Assembly (NCBI GenBank): GCA_029582165.1
Contig: CM055892.1
Location: 11,946,754-12,010,753, forward strand
Source of the DNA: Portulaca oleracea
Lineage: Eukaryota > Streptophyta > Magnoliopsida > Caryophyllales > Portulacaceae
DNA length: 64,000 bases
Reading direction: 5' to 3'
A program made the translations under genes and the position numbers. Below, piece by piece: positions 46,946 to 59,656 of the stretch (its first letter is position 1; every line of letters starts with the position of its first letter). The notes under the pieces are model-generated. The model saw only the letters and a list, made by a program, of their open reading frames with translations, had not been told where the DNA came from and made no database searches.

Positions 46946-48361
46946 TGTCTGTGTACCGCAAGTGTACGGGTCTGTGTAGTAATAAAATATCGTTCTCTCT
47001 CAGGGATTTGCGCTCAACCACGCACTGAACTAGTTTACTACAAAGAATGCTAGGTCGATCCAAAGAGTGTGGTAAGGTTTTCTAAACTAAACTAGGAAAA
47101 CTGAAATTTTTAGGGTTTAACCAGATACTAAAAAGCGTTCAGGGAGTCCACTCTAGTCAATCAATCGAATCGTCTACAATTCCGGTGCAGGTAAAAAGAT
47201 AATTCGGGGTCTATAATCTTTCTAGGCCTTATCACTTCGATCTTTCGATCCTAGGTGAGTTACAGTAATTTAACTAAATATTATTTCTAACTATTTAGTC
47301 AAATTAAAGATGAAAACTGATTATAAATTGACCCTAGGCAAGAATCATTATGTCTAACTATTTTCTAAACCTATTTAATCTACGCAATCCAATTCAAGAC
47401 TCAAACTGTCATTCTGTTGTCAAGAATCTACGACCAGGTAAAGACTCAAACTGTCGTTCTATAGTCTAATTACCATGACAAACATCGCACGCAGATAAAA
47501 CGAATAAAAAGATAACCTAACACCGAAACTGTATTCAAATTCAATCAAAGGACATTGAGTTTATCCCCCAAACTAAAGAAATTAGCTACTCATGATACTA
47601 GAAATAAACATTGCGAAATTTAAACAAGAACAAGAAAACATAAAAGCAAAATAGAGATAACCGTGTTCGTTTTGGCGGAATCGATCTCTTCGTGTCACCC
47701 GAATCGATCTCTTTCGTGTTCTTCGATCACAGGTAACAATCTAATCTAACAACAATGTTTTGGAATTAATCCTAGAAAAAGTATCTAAAATCTACTCTAA
47801 AATTCTCCTCAAAAGCTCTCTGAAAAGGCTCGTCAAAATCTCCGTTCCAAAAGTTCTCTCTAAACGGCGTAGAAGAACCCCTTTTATACCCCTGGATTAG
47901 GGCATAAAAGGCGGGTTGCGTTTGCAAAACGCAGGCTGCGTTTTGCCCAAATTGTTAGTCTTCCGCGAAAAAGCGCCGGCTGCGCCCCAAACACGCTACC
48001 CGCGTTTTCTCTTCTTTCGTTTTGTGAACTTTATGGACGAGACGCGGGCTGCGTTTATAAAACCAGGCTGCGTCTCCTCCTTCCGCCTTGAGTTGGGCTT
48101 GGGTCGTGTGATTGGGCCATTCTTTCTTCTCTTTCTTTTCTTCTTGTTCAACTCTTTTTTTATTTTCTTTGATTTTTGCTATTTTTCCTCTAATTCTTCA
48201 TGCTTTTTGATATAATTTCATCAATTCCTATAAAACATACCAAACTCGCGAACAAGTGTATAAATCACGGAAATTGACATAAAAATACGAGATATCGGAT
48301 ACAAAAAGCATGAAACTGATATGTTTTGAGCCCTAAAAACTCTTTATAAAAACAACTTATC
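46946..48361 (-). mobile_element. 3' LTR of the older Athila-like element
   Basis: On the plus strand it starts TGTCTGTGTACCGCAAGTG at 46,946 and ends ACAACTTATCA at about 48,361 (minus strand TGATAAG...CAGACA). AAGCATGGGGGGATT abuts it as the polypurine tract. It contains an AAAACGCAGGCTGCGTTTT-type palindrome cluster at 47,915-48,085. Confidence 0.75.
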
Positions 48362-50345
48362 AAATCCCCCCATGCTTAGCTCTTGCTTGTCCTCAAGCAA
48401 GTAAAAATTAAAAATAGGAGGATTAGGGCTCAAACAGGAGAAACAGAAACTAAGAAGAAAAGGTGGTGGAAAGAGTTTTCGATAGGTATTCAAAAACAAA
48501 ATCTTAACACCCCCTCAGGCTAACCATTCTAGCACATCAATTCAACAAGCAAACACAAACATTAGTCTGGACAAGATCAAAACTCAGTTCGAAGTAGATA
48601 GGAGGAGATTTTCGAAACCAATAGGAGAGAACAAGTACTTAAGAAGCATAAACCGCCAACAGACTTAAGAATAATGCAAATGTGCGCAGTTGGTTATGGA
48701 TGTAAGTCAGTCAAAAAGAACAAACCTCACATAGAAAGAAATAAACACTCAATCACTCAATTATGAATATGTATGTGGGGTTTTGCTCATACTCAAACCA
48801 ATAGAAACAAACTACCATAAGCTTGGTAAGAACCTCGCTCTCCACTACTAGAATGCAATGCACGAGTGACAATCAAAAGGACTTTTCCGGGTTGTAACGA
48901 GGCTTAGGTTAAGGGTAAGGAGCGGTAAAATTTGGGAATGAGGAGTTAAGAGCCATGCTTGGATTGATTTTCAATGAATAAAACACTCTAAACTCACCTT
49001 CTTGCTTAATGTATGCAAGGAATTTCACCTTTCTCCCTCAACAATATCAAACATCTCAACTGAATAAAACCAAGTCAAAGTTTTCAGAACTTTAAATTGA
49101 ATCTCCGTAATCACCCTTTTCTTTTTGGAACTCTTTTTCTCCCTTTTTTTTCTTTTTGGTGGGTGATCGGGGAGAAGAAAACTATGGAATGATAACTTCG
49201 ACCTCGATATATTATATGAATAACATAACCAAACACCATCATTTAAAATACGGGACTTTCAGATTTTCCCAATTCGAAACAATAAGCACAATTCCTCCAT
49301 ACTTCTTATTTTGCTCACAAATACATCAAACCAACTGTTTCTTCCAAAAAACGATAAACTCTCATCCAACCAAGCAAGGCAGAGGGACACTGGATATTAG
49401 AGGCCAAGGCTTGTATTGTCAGGGTTCAATCATGAAAGAAGGGTAAACAAAGGCTAGGATGGGCAAAAAGAATGGTAAATATAATGTAGGGTAGGCTATT
49501 TGGCTTTGTAGTTTAACAAAATAAAAACGAATGCCTTAATCACTTTGTCACAGCCTGCAATGCAAATATATAGTCTCAAGCAAGATGCAAAACAAGTTCT
49601 AGAGATGCAACTAATGGTGGAGTCACTCAGGGAATTATGAATTGATAAAAGTGATCAATTCGTAAATTTGGTAATGTGGACTCACGGGATGGGGCTCAAT
49701 CAACTAAACTTAGCCCAAAGATTTGTGGCACGCACATTTATACTTTCTAAGCTAGTCAAAGCAGTCAAATGCAGCTTTCATAACTTGACTCAAAATCAGA
49801 AGAGTTGAAGGAAAAGGTTTCAAAAACTTTTAGAACTCATCCAGACTTTTCTAAGTGAAGCAAGTTAAACTGAAAGTAAGAAGGGTTTACAAATCATCAC
49901 CGAAGGTGTTTCCGGGCTTTAATCCTAGTCCTATCCTATATTTTTTTAGTTTTTTTTCTTTTCTAATTTTTTGGTCTTTTGAGTAAAGTGAATGCAAGAG
50001 AAAGAAAAAGAAACAAACTAAGAAAAGAAATAAAGGAAAAATTACATGCTCTAACTAATGCAATCTAGGCGGATGCAATTTTGAAAGAAAAACTTAGAAA
50101 GAAAAGTTTAAGAAAACGAGAAAACAAAAGAAAAACACACTAGAACTCAAATAAAAGAAAACAAACAAGCTAAAAACTAACAAGAAATGCTAAACTATGA
50201 ATAAGCAAATAAAAGAAACACACAAAAACAAGAAAAAGCACACTAAAAACTGAAAAATAAGCATGAAACAAGAAAAAGAAAAACGAAAATACTAGAAAAA
50301 TAAACTAAAAACAGAGAAATAAGAAAAATATTCACAGAATATTCA
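48362..50345 (-). mobile_element. long 3' non-coding region of the older Athila-like element
   Basis: No open frame is visible. Short blocks match the same region of the younger element (60,180-61,610), for example CTCCTTACCCTTAACCT with CGTTACAACCC, and a CCCGTGAGTCCACAT block. Conserved blocks in a non-coding stretch suggest shared ancestry and perhaps a cis function. Confidence 0.55.
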
Positions 50346-50417
50346 ACCCCCCATGCTTAAACGATGCATTGTCCTCAATGCAGAAGACAACGACGAAGGG
50401 TAAGGTCAAGTAAAGGA

Positions 50418-51724
50418 TCAAGGATCCTTAGTCGGTGTGGGAGGGCTAGTATGGCTCGGTCCTGGCGGTGGAGATGGTCGATCGAACATGGCCTGAATGA
50501 AGCCGGCAAGGTTTGAGATCGACTCGTCGAGGCGGTCGAAACGAAGGTCAGTCTGAGCCCTATACTCAACAAAACTATCTCTCAACTCGTTGACTCGGTG
50601 TTCGGTCCGGTCAATGGAGGTTTGGAGGTCGCGAAAGCGCGCCTCATAGTCTAATTGAGGTTGTTCGGGTTGAGGGTCAGGGTGAATTTCAAGTTCAGGT
50701 TCAGGGTCAAACTCGGGGAAAGGAGGCATCCACATCAAGTTCTCAGCGACTTGGGGTGAGGTGTGGGGGTTAGGCACAGGGAATCTAGCGTTGTTGGGCT
50801 AGATCCAGAGGCACCGCGAGTCCTTATCAAACTTGCACAAGCCAAAGTAATTGCACTGGTCCCCATCCAAGAATAAGCTACCATGGACTAGGTCAGTGGG
50901 ATTCCTAGGTGGCCTAAAGCCAAACTGGTGTGCAAGGTGACTAATATAGCCCCCTATGGCAATGCCCTTGTTGGTTGAGGTGGCGATGCTAGAAAGATGG
51001 TCAGCTAACATAGCTGCGGGGTCGGCACGAGCGTCGGCATCCAACATGGAGTATAACATATAGCAATCAGCCCGGGTAGCTTTGTTTGAGCTACCGGGCC
51101 TCCCGAAAATGCCGCATGAGAGTATGCGGTGGACATACCTCATCTCGGGATTTCTTATTTTGGTCGCAAGGGTGTTGCTAGGGTCCCAATCATCGAAACC
51201 TGAGATTCTGAAAAAGAAGCCCTTACCATCCCAATCTATGGGTATAAGGAATGAACTCCTGCATGTTCGTTCAGGAAGGCCAAAGGCACGGGCAAACTCG
51301 GACACGGTCATGGTCCTCTCTACCCCGAAAAGTCGAAAACGAATAACCCCATCCCTTCCCTGAAGGTTCACAACTAGGGTCGATAGAAACTCAAGGGTGA
51401 TCCCCCTATAGGTCGGTTCACCTAACTTAGCTATGTTGGTCATGTGACAACGGTCTAACATCCAATCAACATCATCCAACATACCACAACTACGCAGGAA
51501 AGGTTCATGCATGTATTTAGTAGGGACGATGGCTCTTTGGGAAAGAGATTCATACCTTTTCTTGGATTCCCCTTCAAAGTTGAAGGGGTTTGGGTTATCA
51601 GAGTCCTTTGAGGGTGTGGCCTTTTGCTTTCCCTTCTCGCCGCGTAACTGCGCTTCCGGCTTCCTCCGGCTTCATTGTTATCACCCGGTGCTCCGGAGAA
51701 GCTAGGATTCTTAGTTCTAACCAT
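50418..51724 (-). pseudogene. Athila ORF in the env position (ATHILA-type domain)
   Basis: It starts MVRTKNPSFSGAPGDNNEAG at 51,724. A one-base frameshift lies near 51,640-51,650, after which the frame reads FNFEGESKKRYESLSQRAIV and MHEPFLRSCGMLDDVDWMLD. It continues with YRGITLEFLSTLVVNLQG, RTMTVSEFARAFGLPE and DADARADPAAMLADHLSSIA, and an in-frame TAG lies at 50,799-50,801. The same frame continues to 50,418 with a Pro/Glu-rich part, then a heptad-like segment (RFRDLQTSIDRTEHRVNELR). The family is the plant retrotransposon ORF-1/ATHILA domain found 3' of pol in Athila elements. Its function is unknown; it is often called env-like by position only. Confidence 0.75.
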
Positions 51725-52935
51725 CTAAAATACTCACAAATCAGTAAAATAACGAAGACAAATCCTAGGTATCAAATAAGCATGATCATAATGCTAAAAT
51801 TAATACTATCAACCCCCCATGCTTATTTGATACTAGGGATTGAAATCAATATATATCTAACCTAAATTCTTACTAAAAACAAAGTATAACACCACAACTT
51901 AATCACAACCAAAACTTAGACCTAAATTCCTCAATTTTATCATTACATTGCTCTCTAAACACATCCAACAACATAATTCTCTCAATTCTGGAACAAAAAG
52001 ATCAAAGATCAAACAACTCCACCAAGCCCTAATCAAGAGTTCATCCAAAAATCAAACCTAAACCAAAAAATCCTAATCTAGGGCATGATACATGATATAA
52101 TTTGAAGAAATTACTCAATAAACTTAAGCATTCAACCAAATTCATACCAAGAATGAAGTACATAATCAAAGAACAAGAGGAAGAGTTGAGAATTCCATAC
52201 CTTGAGTTTGAAGAGGGAAGAGGGATGAAAATTGAGAATTCTAAGTTTGAGAGTGCAAGTGAGAGGAGAAGAGAGAGAGGAGAGCGGTGTGTGGTGGCGG
52301 CGCCGGCGAGGGTCGACGACGACGGCATGGTGGTTGTGAGAGGCGCCGGTGGCGCTTGGGTTGTGTCTGGGGGAGATGCTTCGGGAGGTTAGGGAAAAAG
52401 AGGGGAAGGTTTGTTTTGAAAGAAAAGAAAGAGGAGGCCGAGCAATTGAAGAAGCGGGCAAAATTTGAGGAAAAATTGAAAAACGCGGCCTGCGTTTTGT
52501 AAAAATCAGCGAACTTTGCATGCAGCTGTGACGCTGGAAAACGCTGGCTGCGTTTTCCTACCTGACGCTGCTGCTTTTAATTTTTGCAACTTTTGACTTG
52601 TTTTCTCCTTTTTCCTTTGTTTGCTCCTTATTTTCCCTACAATTTAACATACCAAAAATCCCTACAAACATCCACCAACATAAAATTCATTAGGTTAAAA
52701 ATAATAATTTGATAAAAGCCATAAATTCCTTGAATCTTCATCTTTTTTTTCTTTTTTCTCTACACACTTAAAAGAAAAACATTAGTAAACTTCAAAATTA
52801 AAAATTACGCTAAAAAGTAAAAATTTAAAATAAAAGTGCTGAATAAATAAAAATGTGGGGAGGAGTAAATTTCAGATACCAGTGTACCTCCCCGGAGTTG
52901 CTTTGTTTAACGTCGTTAGCTCGACGTTACGGACC
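51725..52935 (-). mobile_element. spacer between gag-pro and the env-position ORF
   Basis: No RT or integrase motif is visible in any frame. A second AAGCATGGGGGGTT tract (minus strand, about 51,815) lies just 5' of the env-position ORF. A GC-rich patch at 52,270-52,390 and a GCGTTTT palindrome pair at 52,480-52,560 echo the LTR. Confidence 0.5.
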
Positions 52936-54067
52936 CTACTCGTCGGGGTCCTTGATTCGTTTTGGAACCGGATCACCATCATCATGAATTATCTTTGAAA
53001 CTTTCTTCTGAATTAACTTGCCTCTTCGTACTTCATACTTCGTCATCGACTTTCCTAGCTCGATGATCATCGTTCCTTTCCTCATATCCATCTTACAATT
53101 GACATCTGAAAGGAAAAACCTCCCTAGAATAATCTCTGGTTCTGGATCTTCTCCTGTATTTAAAATCAAGAAATCAACAGGAAAAACATGTTCCCCTATT
53201 TGGAGGGGAGTGTCATATAAGATTCCTAGAGGTTTCCTAGGGGTCTTATCTGCTAGACGAAGAATCTTTTCAGTCACCCTTAATTCCCTATGTTCATATT
53301 TCCTTAGGTAAGACTTCGGCAAAACATTCACCTCGTATCCTGTGTCACATAATGCATACTTGATGGGTTTGCCATCTAACTGAACAAGTATCCTAAAGTC
53401 GCTTAGGTCTTCCTTTTTAGGTATAATTGAGGGAGTTTTAATTCCCTCTAACGATTCTGGTTTAAGGTAGGTCTCGTCTATACCATGAAAAATATGTTCT
53501 CCTAAAGGTTCACGCTCAAGGTTCACCTCCTCACAAGTTATAGCGTTACATTGAGCATTCGGATTAGGAACAGGTTGAGGTGGTAAACTGGTAGAGGGAG
53601 TAGTTGAATTAGCGATCTGATTTTCTAAAATCTTATTATAGGTTGATAAAGCCTCCACCTTTTGCATCAAGTCTTTTATGACATTTTCCTGTTTTTGTTG
53701 TCCAGCGATAAGGCTTTCCGTCAAGGTTTCTAAGTTAGATTTTCGAGGAGGGCCTTGTTGAGGTGGTCTTTGAGGTGGGGGAACATACTTTTGTTGTCCT
53801 TGCCCTTGTCCTTGTCCTTGAAGAGGACCAGTAGGATTGTCATTCCTATAGGAAATATTTGCGTGGTTTATAAGTCCAGGATGGTAAGTATTGGAATTCA
53901 TATCATAGTTGTGTCTTTGGTTGCCAACATAGGTTGCTGTTGGACTTGTTCATTACTAACTCCACCTGTAGGGCAAGTAAAAGTTTCGTGTTCGGTCGAA
54001 TGACAAACATTGCAGGTCGGAGGGTTTGCTGGCAAACTCAATCGGTCCATTTTTTGCGTTAAAGAAT
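52936..54067 (-). pseudogene. gag C-terminus and protease of the older Athila-like element
   Basis: Continues the gag interrupted at 63,055. A zinc knuckle CNVCHSTEHETFTC (C-x2-C-x4-H-x4-C) lies at about 54,020, then a one-base frameshift near 53,930. NSNTYHPGLINHANISYRND follows, then a Gln/Pro-rich stretch, then an aspartic protease: KYALCDTGYEVNVLPKSYL (active-site DTG intact) with FLILNTGEDPEPEIILGRFF. The stop is at 52,936, with no pol after it. The matching N-terminal half is at 63,055-63,748. Confidence 0.8.
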
Positions 54068-56837
54068 TGATAAGTGCTTCTTGTATATATGAGAACTTGG
54101 TCATTTTGATGTGAATTTGGGGAATATTTGATTTGGTTATGTATTTCTTATACCCGAATTTCCCATATTACACTTGGTTTGGAGTTTGTGAGTTTTGTAG
54201 GGAATTTGTGAAGAATCGATGTAAACCGAGCCCAAAAAGCAAGTGTACATCCAAGTTATGAGCTTAAAGGACCAAGAATTGTGGTGTTGGATCGCCCAAG
54301 GCCCAAACAATGGCCCAAAGTACTCCTAGGCTCGAAACAAGCAGTGACACGGGTGCCCCAGGAAGAGCACGGGTCGTGTCTATGGCCAGAGAGTGAGAAA
54401 ATTCAAGAAGGAAGCTGACACGGTCCGTGTCATAGGGAGCACGGTCCGTGTCACATGGGGCACGGTCCGTGCCTACCCTGGCACGGTCCGTGTCTCTCCT
54501 GTCTTTTCATTTTCGGCGGTTTTGAAGTGATGTTTGCCTATATTATGCGGATTTCTGGCCGAGTAAGGGGAGGATCATCATTCCACCATCATCCATTTCA
54601 TGCCCTAATCATATCATTCATCATCCATATTCCATTCCATTCCATGGTTGAAGATTGAGAGTAGATTGAAGATTGAAGAGCAACTCGAACATACTTTGAA
54701 GTGGAGGAGCAAAAGTCCTCCATTGTTGATCCCTAGCAAGTTTGTTCTTCACTTGGGTTTATTTCTCATTCTCTCATAGATTTTCATATGCTTTCTAGAA
54801 TAGATTTCAATTGCTTTGTAGTTTTAAACATGAATTGTGAGTAGTTCTTTTAGTTTAGGGGATGAACCTTTGAAGTTGCTTGATGAATTAACTTTGTTGG
54901 ATTGAATTATCATGAATTTAGTTTGTTTCAATCTATTTGGTCTTTGAATTGAATTGTTATTGCTTTTGCTTGATCACCAATTGCATGTTAATAGTTTGTT
55001 GAATGAAGTACCGAAAGGAGAAGTTTGATTACCCGAAAACCTAGATTGAACTAGTTAAAATTATCTAGACATAGAAGTTTTAACTAGGGTTCTTGAGATA
55101 ATTAGATCTTTAACCTTGACTAAATCGAAATAACCACGAAAGTAGGTGCTTGGTTAGTCTTGGCAATTCGCTCTAGTGGCAAAATCTCATTGCGAAGTAT
55201 TCTATGCGATTATCGAACCTTGATTGTGCAAATTAATGAAATGAGAGTTCAATCCACATCGTTGATTCGTTATTTGACTTAGGTTTCATCCCCTGAACGC
55301 CTTTTTACCTTGATTAATTTAGAAAAGATTGTGTGAATATTAGTTTGTTTAGTTCTTGATTGTGATTAGATTTAGAATTACTTATTTCAAACCAAAAACG
55401 GATCGACTTAGCGATCAATTAGGAGGCTAGTTCAGTGCGTTGAAAGGAAAAGTCCTTGTGGGAACGACCTTGATTTATGCAAAAAATTACAATTTGGTAC
55501 CCCATGTTTTCTGGTAATAATTATTTGGTACCAAACCTTTTTGTAATAATTTTAAGGTACCCTATGTTTTTGTGTAATAATTTATAGGACCCTACTCCGT
55601 CGGACACTTGCCGGAATCATTGAACTGACCGATTTGCCCTTAGCTTTTTGTGATTTTTTAATTTTGGGTTGTTGTAAAATAAGTTGTTTTTGTTTTATTT
55701 TTATATTTTAATTTTTTGCCACCAAAAAATGTGATTTTTTGTATTATAAAAATAATGAAAAAAAATTCAAAATTTTGTGAATGTCTTTCTGAAAAGAATT
55801 GAAATTTTAATTGAAAAATAATAAAATTGACAAAAATACCAAAAACAATAAAAAGTTTTATGATTTTCTGAAATTTTAAATTAAGTGATTTTCGAAAAAT
55901 CTAAAATTACAAAATAAAAAATAATTTCAAAAATTTGAGAAAATTTTCATAAAAAGAGTACATCTGGAAAACCACCTGTCCAGATCCACCGCCGTCGCCA
56001 CCCACCCACAGCCGCTCAACCACCCCACCGCCACCGCCACTCCTTGTCGACCACCACAGTCGCCACCTTCACATTCCTACTCCGGTGGGGATTGTCGAGA
56101 ATTGAAGAATTATGAGCGACCGACAAATCATTGGGTAACCACCACCGCCACCACCACGGAGAACCCACCGCCGCAACCACCCACCACAACCGCCACTACC
56201 AGGCGACTTCTAGGAGACCGGTCCGGCCTTTCTCCGCCTCTAGCACCGCCGGATAACATCAAATACTCAAACTTGTTGAATCCTGAATGCCAACGGAACC
56301 TACCAAGCAGCTACCACCGGTGCCACCCACCCCATGCAACCCTCGACACCAAGCGACCACCAAGCCACCGACGCCGCCCCTTCGCCGCCACCGTCACACC
56401 ATCAAACTGCCTAGATGCCACCTCGCATAGTTCATCTTCTCCCACCTTTTCCCCTTTTTAATTTCCAAAATAAAATCTAAATTTTTCTGATAAAAAAATA
56501 CTGATTTTAAATATATTTTCTTAAATTTTTAGTTTTCAAATATAATTAGGTTAGAGGTATTCACACTTATATAGAATCAAAAGGGTATAATGGTCACAAA
56601 ATTATAAGGAAAACAAAAAAAAAATCCCAAGCCGCATTTTTGGCGCCAAATGTCGCCGGCAGCCATTTTCCGGCAGAAGTAGGGTCCTATAAATTATTAC
56701 ACAAAAACATAGGGTACCTTAAAATTATTACAAAAAGGTTTGGTACCAAATAATTATTACCAGAAAACATGGGGTACCAAATTGTAATTTTTTGTTGATT
56801 TATGCTACAATTTCACCCGTGCACTTGCGGCCTATCA
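54068..56837 (+). mobile_element. 5' LTR of the younger Athila-like element (split)
   Basis: 1,445 bp of LTR plus a 1,315-bp MULE-like insertion and its 10-bp duplication. It carries GACACGGTCCGTGTC-type palindromes at 54,345-54,505, several near-perfect. It differs from the 3' LTR by roughly nine substitutions and an indel of about 21 bp in the palindrome cluster. Confidence 0.9.
55480..56794. mobile_element. MULE-like element, 1,315 bp, in the 5' LTR
   Basis: A perfect 10-bp duplication TTGATTTATG flanks it (55,470-55,479 and 56,795-56,804). Terminal inverted repeats are about 130 bp, starting CAAAAAATTACAATTTGG. The uninterrupted site is preserved in the 3' LTR at 63,008-63,017. The interior has an AT-rich part and a Pro/Thr-coding GC-rich part (55,980-56,460) that could be captured gene sequence; no family is recognised and no transposase is present. 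Confidence 0.9.
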
Positions 56838-56843
56838 AGTTTT

Positions 56844-56861
56844 TGGCGCCGTTGCCGGGGA
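56844..56861 (+). other. primer-binding site, tRNA-Asp type
   Basis: TGGCGCCGTTGCCGGGGA lies six bases after the 5' LTR end. It is complementary to the usual plant tRNA-Asp 3' end, the primer known for Athila elements. Confidence 0.85.
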
Positions 56862-57101
56862 CTTTGTCCCTAGCCAGCCACTAAACGAATATCCTAAGGT
56901 TGCCTAAGTCATTTATTTTCTGTTTTGATTTTCCTTGGTGTTTTTGTTTTTGTCTTGCGAGGTTTACTCTACGTGCATGCAAAAAGCTCTACTCTTTGAG
57001 CTTGATCCTGAAATCGAAAGAACCTTTCGCTCCCGGCGAATAAGCAAAAGTTAGAGCACGCCCGGTGAAGACAAGAAGAGAACTCCAAGCGAAAGAACAC
57101 C

Positions 57102-59656
57102 ATGTCCGGCGGTGACGGCGGTGGAGGGCCTAGAATCACGCTTGGCTCCTATGTGATGCCAAATGTCACAAATCAACCCTCCGCCATTAATCCTCCAAGA
57201 GTGGCCTCTGACGATTTCGAGCTGAGGAGTTCACTCATCAATTTGGTGAAGGCCAACCCATTCCATGGCCTCCCCAATGAAGATCCCAACCGGCACCTTC
57301 GCCTATTCAACCAAGCATGTGAGACCTTTAAGGCAAATGGTGCAACGCCCGATGCAATCAAGCTGCGATTGTTTCCCTTCTCACTTGAAGGGAAGGCTTG
57401 GGAGTGGTTGGATGCTCTTCCATCAAGCTCTGCCATCACTACTTTTGACCAACTTGCTAGCTTGTTCTTGGCGAAGTACTTTCCTCCTAGCAAGTTGACG
57501 AGCCTCCGGAATCAAATCTCAACATTTGTCCAAGAGCCAGATGAGTCCCTCTATGAAGCATGGGAGAGATTCAAGGACCTCTTACGTCAATGCCCCACCA
57601 TGGTTTAGAACCATGGGTCCCGATACAAGCCTTCTACAACGGGGTGGATGACAACTTGAGGGCCAACATCTTAGCGGCGGCGGGAGGCAACATCATGTCA
57701 AAGACAGTGGCGGAACTTCAAACTTTGATTGAGGAGATGGCGATCAATTGCTACCAGTGGTCAAAGCCCCGTTCCAAGAGGACGGGAGGTAAGTATGAAG
57801 TTGATGCTATTTCTATGTTGAATGCTAAGTTGGATGCCATGACTAAGAAGATGGATTTGTTGAATGTGAATGCTCCCCCTCCCCAACCATGTGCGTCGTG
57901 TCAATCATATGAGCATGAGATCTTGAATTGTCCTAGTGGGTTGGTTAGCAATGAATCGACCGAAGTGGTTAACTATGTTGGTAACCCTTCTAATAGGAAA
58001 AACTTTGACCCTTTTTCCAATACTTACAATCCCGGTTTTAGGTTCCACCCGAACTTTTCTTACTGGAATAATAACCAAATGGGTCAACCCCAAGGACAAA
58101 GACAACCCCAAGCACCTCCACCACAAGCTCCCCAAAAGCCTAACCTAGAGGCTATGATACAAGCTTTGATGTTGTCTCAACAACATCATCAACAACGGCA
58201 ACTTGAGCATCAACAAAGACAAGATGAGGTGATTAAGGCCTTAGCTACTAAAGTTGACCTTATGAGCACCCACACTCAAATGCTTGAGAATCAAATTGCT
58301 ATACAAGCTGGTACCTCCACTACCCCTCCGGGGATGCTTCCCGGAAAGCCCGAACCTAACCCTAAGGAACAATGTAATGCCATTATTTTGAGGAGTGGGA
58401 CACAATATGAGGGACCTAGCGTGCCAAATGCCAAGCATGGGGGAGTTGTGGTTGAGAAAGAGGTTGAGAGGCCTAGTGAGAATGTTGTTGGTTTTCAAAG
58501 AGGGAAAGACCTTGAGAGTGAGCATTCAAAAGAGAACACCGAAACCCGACCTTCATCTCCACCTAGAGTTTACAAACCACCGTTACCCTTTCCTTAAAGA
58601 TATGCTAAGGCTAAATTTGATGCAAAATTCGGCAAGTTCTTTAATATGTTAAAGCAATTGAATGTGAATGTGCCGCTTTTGGATGTTTTATCTCAAATGC
58701 CTTTGTATGTAAAGTTTTTGAAAGAAATCCTCTCTAAAAAGAGGAAAATTGATGAAATTGAGGAAGTCACTTTGACTGAAGAATGTAGTTCCGTGGTTCT
58801 TAACAAGCTTACTCCTAAGCTTAAGGACCCGGGAAACTTTAGTATTCCATGTGGCCTAGGTAGCTTAACCGTTGACCGAGCTTTGTGTGATGTGGGTTCT
58901 AGTGTAAGCTTAATACCCTATTCTTTGTATGAACGGTTGAACCTATGAGAGTTGAGACCAACTACCATGTCATTGCAAATGGAGGATCGTTCTATCAAGT
59001 ACCCTAAGGGTATTTTGGAGGATTTTCCCCTTAAGGTGGGTGATTGCTATGTGCCGATTGATTTTGTCATCCTTGATATGCCCGAAGATTCCCGTACCCA
59101 AATCATTTTGGGGAGACCTTTTCTTGCTACCGTAGGGTGTGTCATAGATGTACAATGTGGAAAGATGAAGTTTAGGATAGGGGAACATGAACTTGAGTTT
59201 GATTTATTCCGTGATGTTTTGCCACGTGGCGTTTCCCCTTGCTTTGGTGTTGATGTGTTTGGTGAGAAGGATAAGAATGTTGATGGTTTGATTTGTGAAA
59301 AGAAAGATGATTGTGTGCATGTAGTGGAGAGTGAAAAGCTTGAGAAATCTCGTGACCATTTTGTTGCAAATTCTTGTGGTTTATTTATTGATAAAGGCCA
59401 TGAACTTGGCGATGCAAGGGTGGGAATAAAAGAAATTTTGCTCCCACCTAACATCATCAAGAACGTGCCTTATGCTATTAACAAGGGTACGTTGGATGAG
59501 TTTTTCAGGTTTGATGATGGTGATCCCTCCATTTTTGAAGGAGGTGATGAGTTTGACCCAAGCTGTGGGGTCAATTTGAAGATATTTGGAGGTACTATGC
59601 AATGTGAAGCTCCAAAAGCCCTTGGCTATGGAGTTATGGACTATTCACCGGCTTGA
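57102..59656 (+). pseudogene. gag-protease of the younger Athila-like element
   Basis: It starts MSGGDGGGGPRITLGSYVMP. The Retrotrans_gag core includes NPFHGLPNEDPNRHLRLFNQ, FPFSLEGKAWEWLDALP and FLAKYFPPSKLTSLRNQIST. One C is missing in a C-run at 57,593-57,596, shifting the frame before HHGLEPWVPIQAFYNG. The zinc knuckle CASCQSYEHEILNC lies at about 57,891. An in-frame TAA lies at 58,595-58,597. Protease: VDRALCDVGSSVSLIPYSLY at about 58,872 (the D-x-G motif reads DVG). A TGA lies at 58,946-58,948, then FVILDMPEDSRTQIILGRPF and a tail to 59,656. There are three lesions in all, and pol does not follow. Confidence 0.85.

Noticed and set aside
47100..48360. Host gene on the plus strand at 47,916-48,215
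   Set aside because: It lies wholly within the older Athila-like LTR, is built on the GCGTTTT palindromes and has a poly-Phe tail; no domain is seen.
56102..56461. A Pro/Thr-rich 119-codon protein inside the MULE-like element
   Set aside because: The composition follows a GC-rich CCACC-type repeat; no motif or start context supports coding.
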